Assembly (NCBI GenBank): GCA_040235565.1
Contig: JBECLA010000089.1
Coordinates: forward strand, 1 to 22,282
DNA from: JAHEIJ01 sp040235565
GTDB taxonomy: Bacteria > Pseudomonadota > Gammaproteobacteria > UBA6429 > Thiohalophilaceae
DNA length: 22,282 nucleotides
Direction: 5' to 3'
The notes under the pieces were generated by a model. That model was not told the origin of the DNA and made no database searches. It saw only the letters and a program-made list of their open reading frames with translations. Every line of letters starts with the position of its first letter. Position 1 is the first letter of the stretch. Both the position numbers and the translations under genes were made by a program. Shown in pieces: positions 6,471-14,125 of the stretch.

Positions 6471-8621
6471 GTGTCGGAAGCAAAACCACACTCAACGTCA
6501 CCCACTCCGGATACCCAGACGCTGGAATTCGGGTTACGCAAGCAACCAGCCGTTCGGCATGCTATCTACTGGATTGGCGCCAGCGTCGCGGCACTGCATC
6601 TGGTGATGAACTTCACCAATCTGTTCTCGACCCAATGGCAAGCCACTTTACATTTCGTCGGTCTTGGCCTGCTGTGCGTGCTGCTTTATCCACTACATCG
6701 TTCGGAACAGATGGCAGCGTCACGCGTGTGGCTGGCTGTTGATATCGTGTTTGGCCTGATCATTATTACAGCGACATTGTGGTTGATTGCCTCGGAAGAC
6801 GCCATCTTTGCCCGTGGCGTGAGTCTGACAAGGGTGGAACAACTGCTTGCCCTGTTAACCATCATTGGTGCGATTGAATTCACTCGCCGGACCACAGGCT
6901 GGATCATTCCCGCATTGATCGTCATCTCGCTTACCTACGTGGTGTGGTGGGGTGACTGGCTGAACAATATCTTTCGCTTTGGTGGCCTGAGCCAGGAAAC
7001 CTTGCTGTTCCGCAGTGTATTCGGTGACGACGCCCTGTTTGGCAATATCGCGCAAATCTCGGTCAGCTTTGTTTTCATGTTTATCCTGTTTGGCGCCTTT
7101 CTGCTACGCTCCGGTGCCGGTGACTTCGTGATTGCCATGGCACGCGCCCTGGCGGGTCGCATTGTGGGTGGCCCGGGCCTGGTGGCCGTGATCGCCTCCG
7201 GTCTCACCGGCACGATTTCAGGTTCAGCTATTGCCAACACGGTCTCCACCGGCGTGGTGACCATTCCGCTGATGAAACGCGCCGGCTTTCCCGCCCGCTT
7301 CGCCGCAGGGGTCGAATCAGCCGCCAGCACCGGTGGCCAGCTCATGCCGCCGATCATGGGTGCCGGTGCCTTTGTCATGGCCAGTTATACGCAAATCTCC
7401 TACACCCACATCGTGCTGGTGGCATTTCTGCCGGCTTTGCTGTATTTCCTCTCGGTCGCCTTTTTTGTGCGGCTCGAGGCGAAGCGATTACATTTCAAGA
7501 CAGAGGACACGGAGAAAGCACCACGCCTTGCCGAGATCATGAAACAGGGCGGGGTGGTATTCGTTGTCCCCATCTGTGTGCTGATCACCCTCCTGGTGCT
7601 TGGCTTTACCCCGACGTATGCCGCCGGTATTGCAATCCTGACTGTGGTGGGCGCCAGCTGGCTGACGCCCCGCAAAATGGGGCCACGCGCAGTTCTCGAT
7701 GCGCTGGCACTGGGCAGTCGCAACATGGTCACCACCGGCCTGTTGCTGGTGGCTGTTGGCTTGATCGTCAACGTGATTGCCATGACCGGCATCGGCAATA
7801 CCCTGTCGTTGATGATTCAACAATGGGCGGGGGGAAATTTATTTCTGGCCCTGATACTGGTCACCCTCGCGTCACTGGTCCTGGGGATGGGACTGCCCGT
7901 GACCGCTGCCTATATCGTGCTGGCAACCTTGTCGGCGCCGGCATTGTATAACCTGATAGCTGACATCAAGGTGGTTGAGTTGATTGCCAGCGGCGCACCT
8001 CTACCGGAAGCGATGCAGGCCATGGTGATGCTGGCGGCACCGGATCTGGTTGGTCGACTCGGGCAGGCCATGTCGACGGAAGAAGCCCGTAGCGTACTGG
8101 AAAGTTTACGTGCGGTGGACCCCTCTCTGGTTATCAGCCTCTATGAGCAGATGCTGGATCCTTTGTTAATCACCAGCATCCTGCTTACCGCCCACATGAT
8201 CATCTTCTGGCTCAGTCAGGACAGTAATGTCACACCGCCCGTCTGTCTCACCGCATTTGCGGCCGCGGCCATCGCCGGCACGCCACAAATCAGAACCGGC
8301 TTTACGGCCTGGAAACTGGCCAAGGGACTTTATATCATCCCCCTGTTGTTTGCCTACACCCCCTTCCTTTATGGCAACTGGGTCATTGCACTGGAAATTT
8401 TTTTCTTCAGCATGATTGGCCTCTTCGTCTTTGCTGCAGCTTTTCAGGGACACCTCGAAACCGATCACAACCTGCCGTTACGTCTTTTACTCAGCATTAT
8501 TGCCGTTATGCTGCTCTGGCCAAATAATCCGTTATTACACTGGCTTGGCCTGCTTGCCTTCACTGTCGTGTATTTCTGGGACTGGCAACGGGCGCGAAAA
8601 ATGCGGCAACATCCTGTTTGA
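6471..8621 (+). CDS. TRAP transporter fused permease (DctQ-DctM type)
   Basis: This 716-residue polytopic membrane protein carries the small (four-segment) and large (twelve-segment) TRAP subunits in one chain, the usual form for TAXI systems. The small-subunit part is about residues 30-180. Large-subunit hallmarks follow: SGLTGTISGSAIANTVSTG (about 242-260), AASTGGQLMPPIMGAGAF (about 284-301), the second half GMGLPVTAAYIVLA (about 472-485), and TPPV near residue 586. Between APAL and the helix leading to TPPV there is an added amphipathic stretch of some 60-70 residues. The frame is also open from GTG 6447, but that codon lies in the loop of the upstream hairpin, so GTG 6471 is preferred; neither has a clear ribosome-binding site. 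It probably works with the binding protein in sodium-driven uptake. Confidence 0.92.
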   Translation: MSEAKPHSTSPTPDTQTLEFGLRKQPAVRHAIYWIGASVAALHLVMNFTNLFSTQWQATLHFVGLGLLCVLLYPLHRSEQMAASRVWLAVDIVFGLIIITATLWLIASEDAIFARGVSLTRVEQLLALLTIIGAIEFTRRTTGWIIPALIVISLTYVVWWGDWLNNIFRFGGLSQETLLFRSVFGDDALFGNIAQISVSFVFMFILFGAFLLRSGAGDFVIAMARALAGRIVGGPGLVAVIASGLTGTISGSAIANTVSTGVVTIPLMKRAGFPARFAAGVESAASTGGQLMPPIMGAGAFVMASYTQISYTHIVLVAFLPALLYFLSVAFFVRLEAKRLHFKTEDTEKAPRLAEIMKQGGVVFVVPICVLITLLVLGFTPTYAAGIAILTVVGASWLTPRKMGPRAVLDALALGSRNMVTTGLLLVAVGLIVNVIAMTGIGNTLSLMIQQWAGGNLFLALILVTLASLVLGMGLPVTAAYIVLATLSAPALYNLIADIKVVELIASGAPLPEAMQAMVMLAAPDLVGRLGQAMSTEEARSVLESLRAVDPSLVISLYEQMLDPLLITSILLTAHMIIFWLSQDSNVTPPVCLTAFAAAAIAGTPQIRTGFTAWKLAKGLYIIPLLFAYTPFLYGNWVIALEIFFFSMIGLFVFAAAFQGHLETDHNLPLRLLLSIIAVMLLWPNNPLLHWLGLLAFTVVYFWDWQRARKMRQHPV

Positions 8622-8640
8622 ATAAATATATAGTGTTAAC

Positions 8641-8784
8641 GGTATCCGTCGCCTGTGCCTCCAGGTGTAAAACGGGGAAACCATGAAGGTAAAACACCGG
8701 CGTGCCATGCGGATCACCAGACCCGGCGTAACCCAACACCCGCCCATCCGGGCAGGTTATCGTATGGTCAGCACTGACCATCAC
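8641..8784 (-). pseudogene. N-terminal remnant of an alpha/beta-fold hydrolase
   Basis: About 48 codons encode DGRVLGYAGSGDPHGTPV and FYLHGFPVLHLEAQATD, which read as the start of an alpha/beta-hydrolase: first strands, then the HGFP oxyanion-hole motif. The protein then runs into unrelated sequence and a stop. The nucleophile elbow (GxSxG), the acid and the catalytic His are all missing, so this is a decayed fragment. Its 3' end abuts the end of the TRAP permease gene. The first codons coincide with an eight-base inverted repeat ATGGTCAG/CTGACCAT (8764-8771, 8774-8781). Confidence 0.65.
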
Positions 8785-9025
8785 GTTGTGACATATCAGA
8801 AAATAACCATATAACCACTTGTCAGAAACTGTATTGCGGGATTATTTCAGCACTGTGATACGGCATGACGACCTGTCAGCTAATCCAGTCTGCACTTAGC
8901 GCTTCTTGTATATTCAAGTTTTTCCCACTGGTGGCGATACTTTTAGTATGGTTTATACAATGTCGTAATAAGAGCTCTGGTGCGACTGGCCGGACCGCTC
9001 CCCAAGCAGCAGGATATGAGGTCAC
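8785..9025. other. Leader region of the GGDEF-EAL gene
   Basis: Beyond the hydrolase fragment, this stretch shows no convincing gene. It contains a short AT-rich inverted repeat ATACT-TTT-AGTAT around 8938-8950 and the ribosome-binding sequence AGGATATGAGGT just before 9026. The promoter of the downstream gene must lie here or upstream, but no clear -35/-10 pair stands out. Confidence 0.35.
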
Positions 9026-11068
9026 ATGTCTGATAACACCCGTGCCCGCCGCGTTTTTCGCCTGAGCCGCGCCTATTCACTGGTCAGCCTGATCGGTATC
9101 CTGATTGTGGCGATGGTCATGGCCTATTTTTATCGCGCCGTGGCTGTCGATGCCCTGATGCGGATCCAGGACGAGTCCAACGCCGACCTGACACGCGCCT
9201 TCGCCGATTCCATCTGGAACAGGTACGCAACCTTCATTGAACAAGCATCCAGTGTGCCGCCGGATCAACTGGCATCACACCCCGAGATTGCGGTCATGCG
9301 GGACGATATCAAGCAACGGATGCACGGTATGCGGGTTATGAAAATCAAAATCTACGACCGCAATGGCCTGACCGTGTTTTCCACCGAAGTCGCACAAATT
9401 GGCGAACAGAAGGGGAACAATCCCGGATTTCTGGGTGCCCTGCAAGGCAAGGGCATCAGTAAAATTGTTTACCGGGACAAGTTCAACGCGTTCGATCAGA
9501 TCATTGAAGATCGTGATCTCCTGTCATCCTATCTCCCGGTCCGTACCAAGCCAGGAGGATCGATTGTCGGGGTATTCGAACTGTATACTGATATCACCAC
9601 CCTGTTAGGTGAAGTTCGCCAGACCGAATACAAAATTATGGCCCTGGTGGTCGGCCTCATGCTGGGACTGTATTTGTTCCTGCTGATCTATATCCGCCGC
9701 GCCGATGGTCTGATCAAGCAACATGAACACGAAGAAAGAGAACTTCAGCAGGAACGAATACGCTATCTGGCTCAACATGATCAGCTCACCGGTTTGCCGA
9801 ACCGGATCCTGTTACTCACCTTGCTGGATCAGGCAGTACAGCGTGTCCGCCTTACTCACCGATCGCTGGCCGTACTATATCTGGATATCGATCGTTTCAA
9901 GCTGATCAATGACAACCTGGGGCATGAGGCCGGCAATCAGATTCTGCTGGAGATTATCAGCCGGATCAGCCGGGTCGCCGGGGAGCGCAATCTCATTGGC
10001 CGCATCGGTGGCGACGAACTGGTGCTGGTGCACGAGAATCTGTCCGCAGCGGGAGCCGAAAGCCTGGCGGCCCGCATTATCAAACAACTTTCCGAACCGC
10101 TTTCGGTTGGTGACGCCGAAGTCACGGTCACTGTGTCCATCGGCATAACCCTGTTCCCGGATGACAATCATGATGCCGAACACCTGCTGAAGGATGCCGA
10201 GGCCGCCATGCTGCGGGCCAAGGAACAGGGCCGCAACCGGTATGCCTTCTTTACCGAAGAACTCAATGCCCATGCTATTGAACGCTTCGAGCTCGAACAC
10301 GGTCTGCACAAGGCGCTGACAAACCAGGAGTTTGAACTGCATTATCAACCTCGCATCGATGCCAAAACAGAACAGGTGTTGGGGGCGGAGGCCCTGTTAC
10401 GCTGGCGACGTGAGGACAACAGTATAATGATGCCCGTGCTGTTTATTCCGGTGCTGGAAGAGATGGGGCTTATCGTCCCGGTAGGGGCGTGGGTGCTGCG
10501 AATGGCATGCCGGCAGTGCAAGGCCTGGCAAGAGCAGGGTTACCCGGAGTTCCGTATCTCCGTCAATCTTTCGATGCGACAATTCCACGCCGAAAGTTTA
10601 CTCACCGATATTCGTAATGCCTTGCTGGATTCCGGCCTGACGGCATCCTCCCTGGAACTGGAACTCACCGAAAGCATGCTGGCGCAGGACGCTGCCAATA
10701 CCGCCAGAATTCTGCAGGAATTGAAAGACATCGGCGTGCATCTTTCCATCGACGATTTCGGCACCGGTTATTCATCACTGAGCTATCTGATGCATTTCCC
10801 CATCGACAGCCTGAAAATCGATCGGGCCTTCGTTCAGGATGCGATTGCCAATGAGGATCATGCCAACCTGACCCGGACCATACTTGCCATGGCCCAGAGT
10901 CTGAATTTGATGACCGTGGCAGAAGGCGTGGAGACAGAAGCCCATCGTGATTTTCTGATTAACCTGGGCTGTGATGAATTACAGGGTTATCTTTTCAGTC
11001 GACCTGTGCCGCCTGTCGAATTCTTCGCCTACCTGCAAAACCGCCTGCCGGAAATTGCTTCTGCCTGA
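9026..11068 (+). CDS. Membrane-bound GGDEF-EAL protein, probable c-di-GMP phosphodiesterase
   Basis: This 680-residue protein is anchored by two membrane segments (about 17-37 and 204-224) that bracket a periplasmic sensor region. A short coiled linker (about 228-248) precedes the GGDEF domain (about 250-415) and the EAL domain (about 430-675). The GGDEF motif is changed to GGDEL (328-332) and the inhibitory RxxD site is absent, so cyclase activity is doubtful. The EAL domain looks complete: EAL at 455-457, SVNLS, LELTES, DDFGTG at 576-581, LKID, EGVET and the dimer-loop region. It therefore probably degrades c-di-GMP in response to a periplasmic signal, with the GGDEF part perhaps binding GTP as a regulator. 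It is a single-gene unit; the start is supported by AGGA and GAGGT upstream. Confidence 0.92.
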   Translation: MSDNTRARRVFRLSRAYSLVSLIGILIVAMVMAYFYRAVAVDALMRIQDESNADLTRAFADSIWNRYATFIEQASSVPPDQLASHPEIAVMRDDIKQRMHGMRVMKIKIYDRNGLTVFSTEVAQIGEQKGNNPGFLGALQGKGISKIVYRDKFNAFDQIIEDRDLLSSYLPVRTKPGGSIVGVFELYTDITTLLGEVRQTEYKIMALVVGLMLGLYLFLLIYIRRADGLIKQHEHEERELQQERIRYLAQHDQLTGLPNRILLLTLLDQAVQRVRLTHRSLAVLYLDIDRFKLINDNLGHEAGNQILLEIISRISRVAGERNLIGRIGGDELVLVHENLSAAGAESLAARIIKQLSEPLSVGDAEVTVTVSIGITLFPDDNHDAEHLLKDAEAAMLRAKEQGRNRYAFFTEELNAHAIERFELEHGLHKALTNQEFELHYQPRIDAKTEQVLGAEALLRWRREDNSIMMPVLFIPVLEEMGLIVPVGAWVLRMACRQCKAWQEQGYPEFRISVNLSMRQFHAESLLTDIRNALLDSGLTASSLELELTESMLAQDAANTARILQELKDIGVHLSIDDFGTGYSSLSYLMHFPIDSLKIDRAFVQDAIANEDHANLTRTILAMAQSLNLMTVAEGVETEAHRDFLINLGCDELQGYLFSRPVPPVEFFAYLQNRLPEIASA

Positions 11069-11098
11069 GCAGGAAGGGAAAAAATTTTTCATTATATA

Positions 11099-11119
11099 TT
11101 GATAATGATAATGATTTGT
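11099..11119. promoter_or_regulatory. Fur-box-like operator
   Basis: GATAATGATAATGATTTGT at 11101-11119 matches 15 of the 19 positions of the Fur consensus, including the first twelve without interruption. It lies 55 bases before the start of the cupredoxin-FTR1 operon, where it would overlap a promoter. This implies iron-dependent repression of the two genes. Confidence 0.8.
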
Positions 11120-11173
11120 ATTACTGTTATTACTCTGTACATCCACATTTATTCATATTCACAGGATAACCCT

Positions 11174-11503
11174 ATGATAAATAGAAGCATTTTTGTCCTG
11201 ACCCTCATGGGCCTCAGTCCGTTTGTCATGGCAGCAAGCACTGATAGTTATGAGTTGTCCATAACGAACCACCGGTTTGAACCTGCGGAACTGATTATTC
11301 CCGCCAATACCAGGGTAAAACTGGTGGTGCACAATCGTGACAACAGTCCCGAAGAATTTGAAAGCCATACCCTGCATCGCGAGAAGATCATCGGCCCCAA
11401 CCAGAGCGGCGTCATTAATATCGGACCGCTGCCGGCCGGTGAATATGAATTTGTCGGCGAGTTTCATGAAGACACGGCTCGCGGCCGGATTGTGGTGCAA
11501 TAA
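11174..11503 (+). CDS. Periplasmic cupredoxin-like protein of FTR1 iron uptake
   Basis: This 109-residue protein has a signal peptide (cut after VMA, residue 20) and a single cupredoxin-like beta-sandwich. Key points are FEPAELIIPANT (35-46), EEFESHTL (60-67) and YEFVGEFHEDTARGRIVV (91-108). The His residues H65 and H98 and nearby acids could bind a metal, but the Cys and Met ligands of a blue type-1 copper site are missing. Proteins of this type commonly sit beside FTR1 permeases and are thought to bind iron or copper during Fe(II) oxidation. The frame is open upstream to 11099, but the AT-rich extension overlaps the operator; ATG 11174 with AGGA upstream is the likely start. The FTR1 gene follows after 11 bases. 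Confidence 0.85.
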   Translation: MINRSIFVLTLMGLSPFVMAASTDSYELSITNHRFEPAELIIPANTRVKLVVHNRDNSPEEFESHTLHREKIIGPNQSGVINIGPLPAGEYEFVGEFHEDTARGRIVVQ

Positions 11504-11514
11504 GGAAAACCGGC

Positions 11515-12333
11515 ATGCTGGGTACAGCAATTATTATTTTCCGCGAGGTGCTTGAAGCCGCACTCATTGTCGGGCTGGTGCTGGCAGTCACCCGCGGTGT
11601 TGACGGACGCCTGCGCTGGGTCGGGATCGGTATCGGTGGTGGTATTCTGGGTGCGGGATTGCTGGCACTTGTCGCCGATTCCATCTCGCCACTGGCCGAT
11701 GGCATGGGGCAAGAGATAATAAACGCAACGATCCTGTTTTTCGCTGTGATTATGCTTAGCTGGCATCTGCTATGGATGCGTAAACATGCCGCCGAAATCA
11801 CGCAAAAGGTAAATCAGGTGGGACAAGCCGTTAGCCGCGGCGATAAAGAACCCATCATTCTGGCATTAATAATCGGACTGGCGATTCTGCGTGAAGGCAG
11901 TGAAGCGGTACTTTTCCTTTATGGCCTCGCCGCTGCCGGTTCCAATTCCAGTGAATTGTTACTGGGTGCCAGCATGGGAATTCTGGGTGGAATCGTTGCC
12001 GGCAGTATCCTGTATTTTGGCATCGCCCGCATTCCTGTTGGCAAGTTGTTCCAGGTTTCTGGCTGGTTGATTCTGCTTCTCACTGCCGGCCTGGCCTCCC
12101 AGGCTGTCAGTTATCTGGTGCAGGCTGACCTGCTACCCGCCATGGGTTATGCAGTGTGGGATTCCTCCTTCCTGATTTCCGAACGGAGTATTGCCGGCCA
12201 TGTGCTGCACATTTTGATCGGTTATGTCGATCATCCGATGGGCATCCAGGTGATGACCTATTCGTTAACCATAGGTCTACTCGTCGCAGTCATGTATGTG
12301 ATGAGTCAACAACAAGCAAAGACCCGATCTTAA
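11515..12333 (+). CDS. FTR1 family high-affinity iron permease
   Basis: This 272-residue inner-membrane protein has about seven membrane segments and both family REXXE motifs: REVLE at residues 10-14 and REGSE at 126-130. These acidic clusters carry iron through the membrane in yeast Ftr1p and bacterial EfeU. Uptake by this family is coupled to oxidation of Fe(II), so a periplasmic oxidising partner is expected. The length and the final pair of helices are normal. ATG 11515 has AAGGA eight bases upstream. It is co-transcribed with the cupredoxin-like gene under the Fur-like site and ends before a shared bidirectional terminator. Confidence 0.93.
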   Translation: MLGTAIIIFREVLEAALIVGLVLAVTRGVDGRLRWVGIGIGGGILGAGLLALVADSISPLADGMGQEIINATILFFAVIMLSWHLLWMRKHAAEITQKVNQVGQAVSRGDKEPIILALIIGLAILREGSEAVLFLYGLAAAGSNSSELLLGASMGILGGIVAGSILYFGIARIPVGKLFQVSGWLILLLTAGLASQAVSYLVQADLLPAMGYAVWDSSFLISERSIAGHVLHILIGYVDHPMGIQVMTYSLTIGLLVAVMYVMSQQQAKTRS

Positions 12334-12412
12334 TCTCACCAAATCCTGAACGGTACATGTGCTCACGCGATCAGAAGCAATAGACCGTAACTCTCCTACA
12401 ACGAAGTAACTG

Positions 12413-12443
12413 AAAAGGCGCCGTCCTCAAGACGGCGCCTTTT
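12413..12443. terminator. Bidirectional rho-independent terminator
   Basis: AAAAGGCGCCGTC (12413-12425) and GACGGCGCCTTTT (12431-12443) form a perfect 13-bp stem around a five-base loop, with A and T tracts at the ends. It sits between the convergent FTR1 and cytochrome genes, two bases from the cytochrome stop, and can serve both. Confidence 0.92.
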
Positions 12444-12445
12444 CA

Positions 12446-13798
12446 TTAGTCGAACGTGTGCTCGAACTTCGATTCGACTGGTACGTTGGCGGGTCGTGTG
12501 ATCCGCAAGGTGATCTGATAGGCCGCACCCGGCTGCGGCTTTATGTAGGTTCCGTAGCTACCTTTGCCAATCACCATGGGTTCCAGTTGTGTCGTGCTGC
12601 TGCTTATCCCGGGCCATTTCAATTGTGCTTCAATTTTCGCATCGTCGATCGGTGCCCCGCTCTTTTCATTAAACAGCGTGACATTGATATGGTAGTAACC
12701 TGAACCTGTCGGAACGCCACCGTGCATGGATCTTTCCGGCGTCTCTTTCGGCAAGGCGCGCAGCTTGTCCGCTGCGATAAGGCCCAGATAGATTTCGATC
12801 CCGTCCACGATCTTGTGATTGGCGTGTGGTCCCGCCTTTGATCCTTTGATAGCACCCGTTGCCGGTTTATCGGGCTCAGCGGCGGGATTATACATATATA
12901 GAATTGCCGCACGCAGCTCGTAATCGGTGAGATTGGCCTGGCCACCGCGTGGTGGCATGCCACCATGGCCACGGATCGCGGAACGTAACAGGTAAGGCAA
13001 ACCCTGCTTCAGGCGCTGCACCCAGGCATTTTTATCCCCGATTTTCGGCGCCCCGCCAACACCCTCACCATGGCATTTGATACACTGCGTCATGACAACT
13101 TCCTCTCCGCTGCGCTGTGCCGCGGGCATCGCCATACCTGCTTCAGCTTTCCCCGTTGGATTGTACATATAGAGAATTGCTGCACGCAGTTCGTTGTCAG
13201 TGAGATTAGCCTGGCCACCGCGCGGTGGCATGCCACCGTGTCCCCGAATGGCCAAACCCACCAGTTCAGGCAGTCCTTGTTGTATACGCTGCACCCAGGC
13301 ATTTGTATCACCGACCTTTGGTGCCCCGTCGATACCCTCGCCGTGACACTTGATGCATTGCGCCTTGACGACTTCTTCCCCGCTTTGTTCTACGGCAAGC
13401 TCAGCCGCACTTGCGGGCGCGACCCAGTTGCCGCCCGACTGATTGACCATGTAGGTTATGGCACGGGCAATATCGAGATTGCTGAGTTCCGGGTGGCCAC
13501 CGTGAGCGGGCATCTTGCGAATTCCCTCGAGCGCATGGACGGTCAGGCTGGAAAGTCCCTGAGAGCTGCGACTGCTCCAGGCGTCTACATCGCCGATCTT
13601 CGGTGCGCCGTCCACACCCGTGGCATGGCATTCACTGCAGATCGTATCGACTACCTCTTTGCCGCTGCGCGGATCATCCTGTGCGTGCACCGGCGACAGG
13701 ACAAACAATACGAAAATCGCAAGGAAAAGATTCGTCGCCCGGCAGTGTCGGGAACCGAAGACGCCTGGCAGGGCATGTAGAGAATTACCCTTTTTCAT
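12446..13798 (-). CDS. Secreted three-haem cytochrome c (c5-type modules) with extra C-terminal domain
   Basis: This 450-residue protein has a signal peptide (cut after VHA, residue 39). Three cytochrome-c5-like modules carry haem motifs CSECH (54-58), CIKCH (148-152) and CIKCH (239-243), each followed by GAPK[IV]GD and an axial Met in a G-rich loop (M96, M190, M281). Modules 2 and 3 are near copies. The C-terminal part (about 325-450) has no haem motif and is beta-rich. Its order PMVIGKGSYGTYIK, then GxxYQITLRI, then FEHTF resembles the P19/Tp34 periplasmic iron-binding family, though several of that family's metal ligands are absent. GAGGGGGG precedes the ATG. It converges on the FTR1 operon, which suggests it accepts electrons from Fe(II) oxidation; that role is inferred. 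Confidence 0.88.
   Translation of the reverse strand: MKKGNSLHALPGVFGSRHCRATNLFLAIFVLFVLSPVHAQDDPRSGKEVVDTICSECHATGVDGAPKIGDVDAWSSRSSQGLSSLTVHALEGIRKMPAHGGHPELSNLDIARAITYMVNQSGGNWVAPASAAELAVEQSGEEVVKAQCIKCHGEGIDGAPKVGDTNAWVQRIQQGLPELVGLAIRGHGGMPPRGGQANLTDNELRAAILYMYNPTGKAEAGMAMPAAQRSGEEVVMTQCIKCHGEGVGGAPKIGDKNAWVQRLKQGLPYLLRSAIRGHGGMPPRGGQANLTDYELRAAILYMYNPAAEPDKPATGAIKGSKAGPHANHKIVDGIEIYLGLIAADKLRALPKETPERSMHGGVPTGSGYYHINVTLFNEKSGAPIDDAKIEAQLKWPGISSSTTQLEPMVIGKGSYGTYIKPQPGAAYQITLRITRPANVPVESKFEHTFD
12884..13114 (-). repeat. Cytochrome module 3, copy of internal duplication
   Basis: This segment encodes residues 229-305 of the three-haem cytochrome and is highly similar at protein and DNA level to the segment 13157-13387 (residues 138-214). 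Both read SGEEVV, then CIKCHGEG, GAPK, NAWVQR and RGHGGMPPRGGQANLTD. Confidence 0.85.
13157..13387 (-). repeat. Cytochrome module 2, copy of internal duplication
   Basis: This segment encodes residues 138-214 of the three-haem cytochrome and is the partner of 12884-13114. The first module (residues about 45-118) is more diverged and has MPAHGG in place of MPPRGG, so the second and third modules arose by a later duplication. Confidence 0.85.
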
Positions 13799-13825
13799 GT
13801 CGCTTCCCCCCTCTGAATCAATACA

Positions 13826-13856
13826 ACATTAGCAAATGTAATTTCATTGCTAATGT
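13826..13856. promoter_or_regulatory. 10-bp inverted repeat in the cytochrome leader
   Basis: ACATTAGCAA (13826-13835) and TTGCTAATGT (13847-13856) are perfect inverted arms 21 bases apart from arm to arm, two helical turns. They lie 28-58 bases before the cytochrome start. A -10-like TATACT (minus strand, 13877-13872) sits just upstream, so the repeat falls in the early transcript. It could be a dimeric repressor operator or an mRNA hairpin. Confidence 0.6.
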
Positions 13857-13926
13857 CATGGTTTTATTAAAAGTATAGATGGCACGCCACCGAAATTCCC
13901 GGCCATGTTTCACAAGGGTTAGACTA

Positions 13927-13960
13927 AATACATTCAATGTGACACGGATCAGAATGTATT
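13927..13960. promoter_or_regulatory. 9-bp inverted repeat in the cytochrome/DUF302 divergent region
   Basis: AATACATTC (13927-13935) and GAATGTATT (13952-13960) are perfect inverted arms separated by 16 bases. They lie 129 bases before the cytochrome and 166 bases before the DUF302 start. The rest of 13799-14125 is AT-rich and shows no gene; a weak TATATT at 13983-13988 could be a -10 for the DUF302 gene. Confidence 0.45.
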
Positions 13961-14125
13961 CAAATTTATCATTCTTTATTAGTATATTTATCAATTATTA
14001 ACTGCTAGCCACTTTACATTCGGCGTGGCGGAGGAGAAGCTTATCACCCGCTTGTCTGTCGCGTTACAGGTTCTCTTCCTGAATCGGGTAGCCACAGCCT
14101 TGGCGTATAGAACGAGAAGGAAAAG

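Noticed and set aside
8764..8781. 8-bp inverted repeat ATGGTCAG/CTGACCAT
   Set aside because: It coincides with the first codons of the hydrolase fragment and has no clear partner gene; chance is a fair explanation.
8865..9065. 66-codon plus-strand ORF with a hydrophobic N-terminal half
   Set aside because: It has no ribosome-binding site and overlaps the well-supported start of the GGDEF-EAL gene in another frame.
11099..11173. Upstream in-frame extension of the cupredoxin-like protein
   Set aside because: The extension is AT-rich, covers the Fur-box-like operator, has no ribosome-binding site and would displace the signal peptide.
13070..13780. 236-codon plus-strand ORF opposite the cytochrome
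   Set aside because: It is the reverse complement of haem-module repeats, and the minus strand carries the CXXCH motifs.
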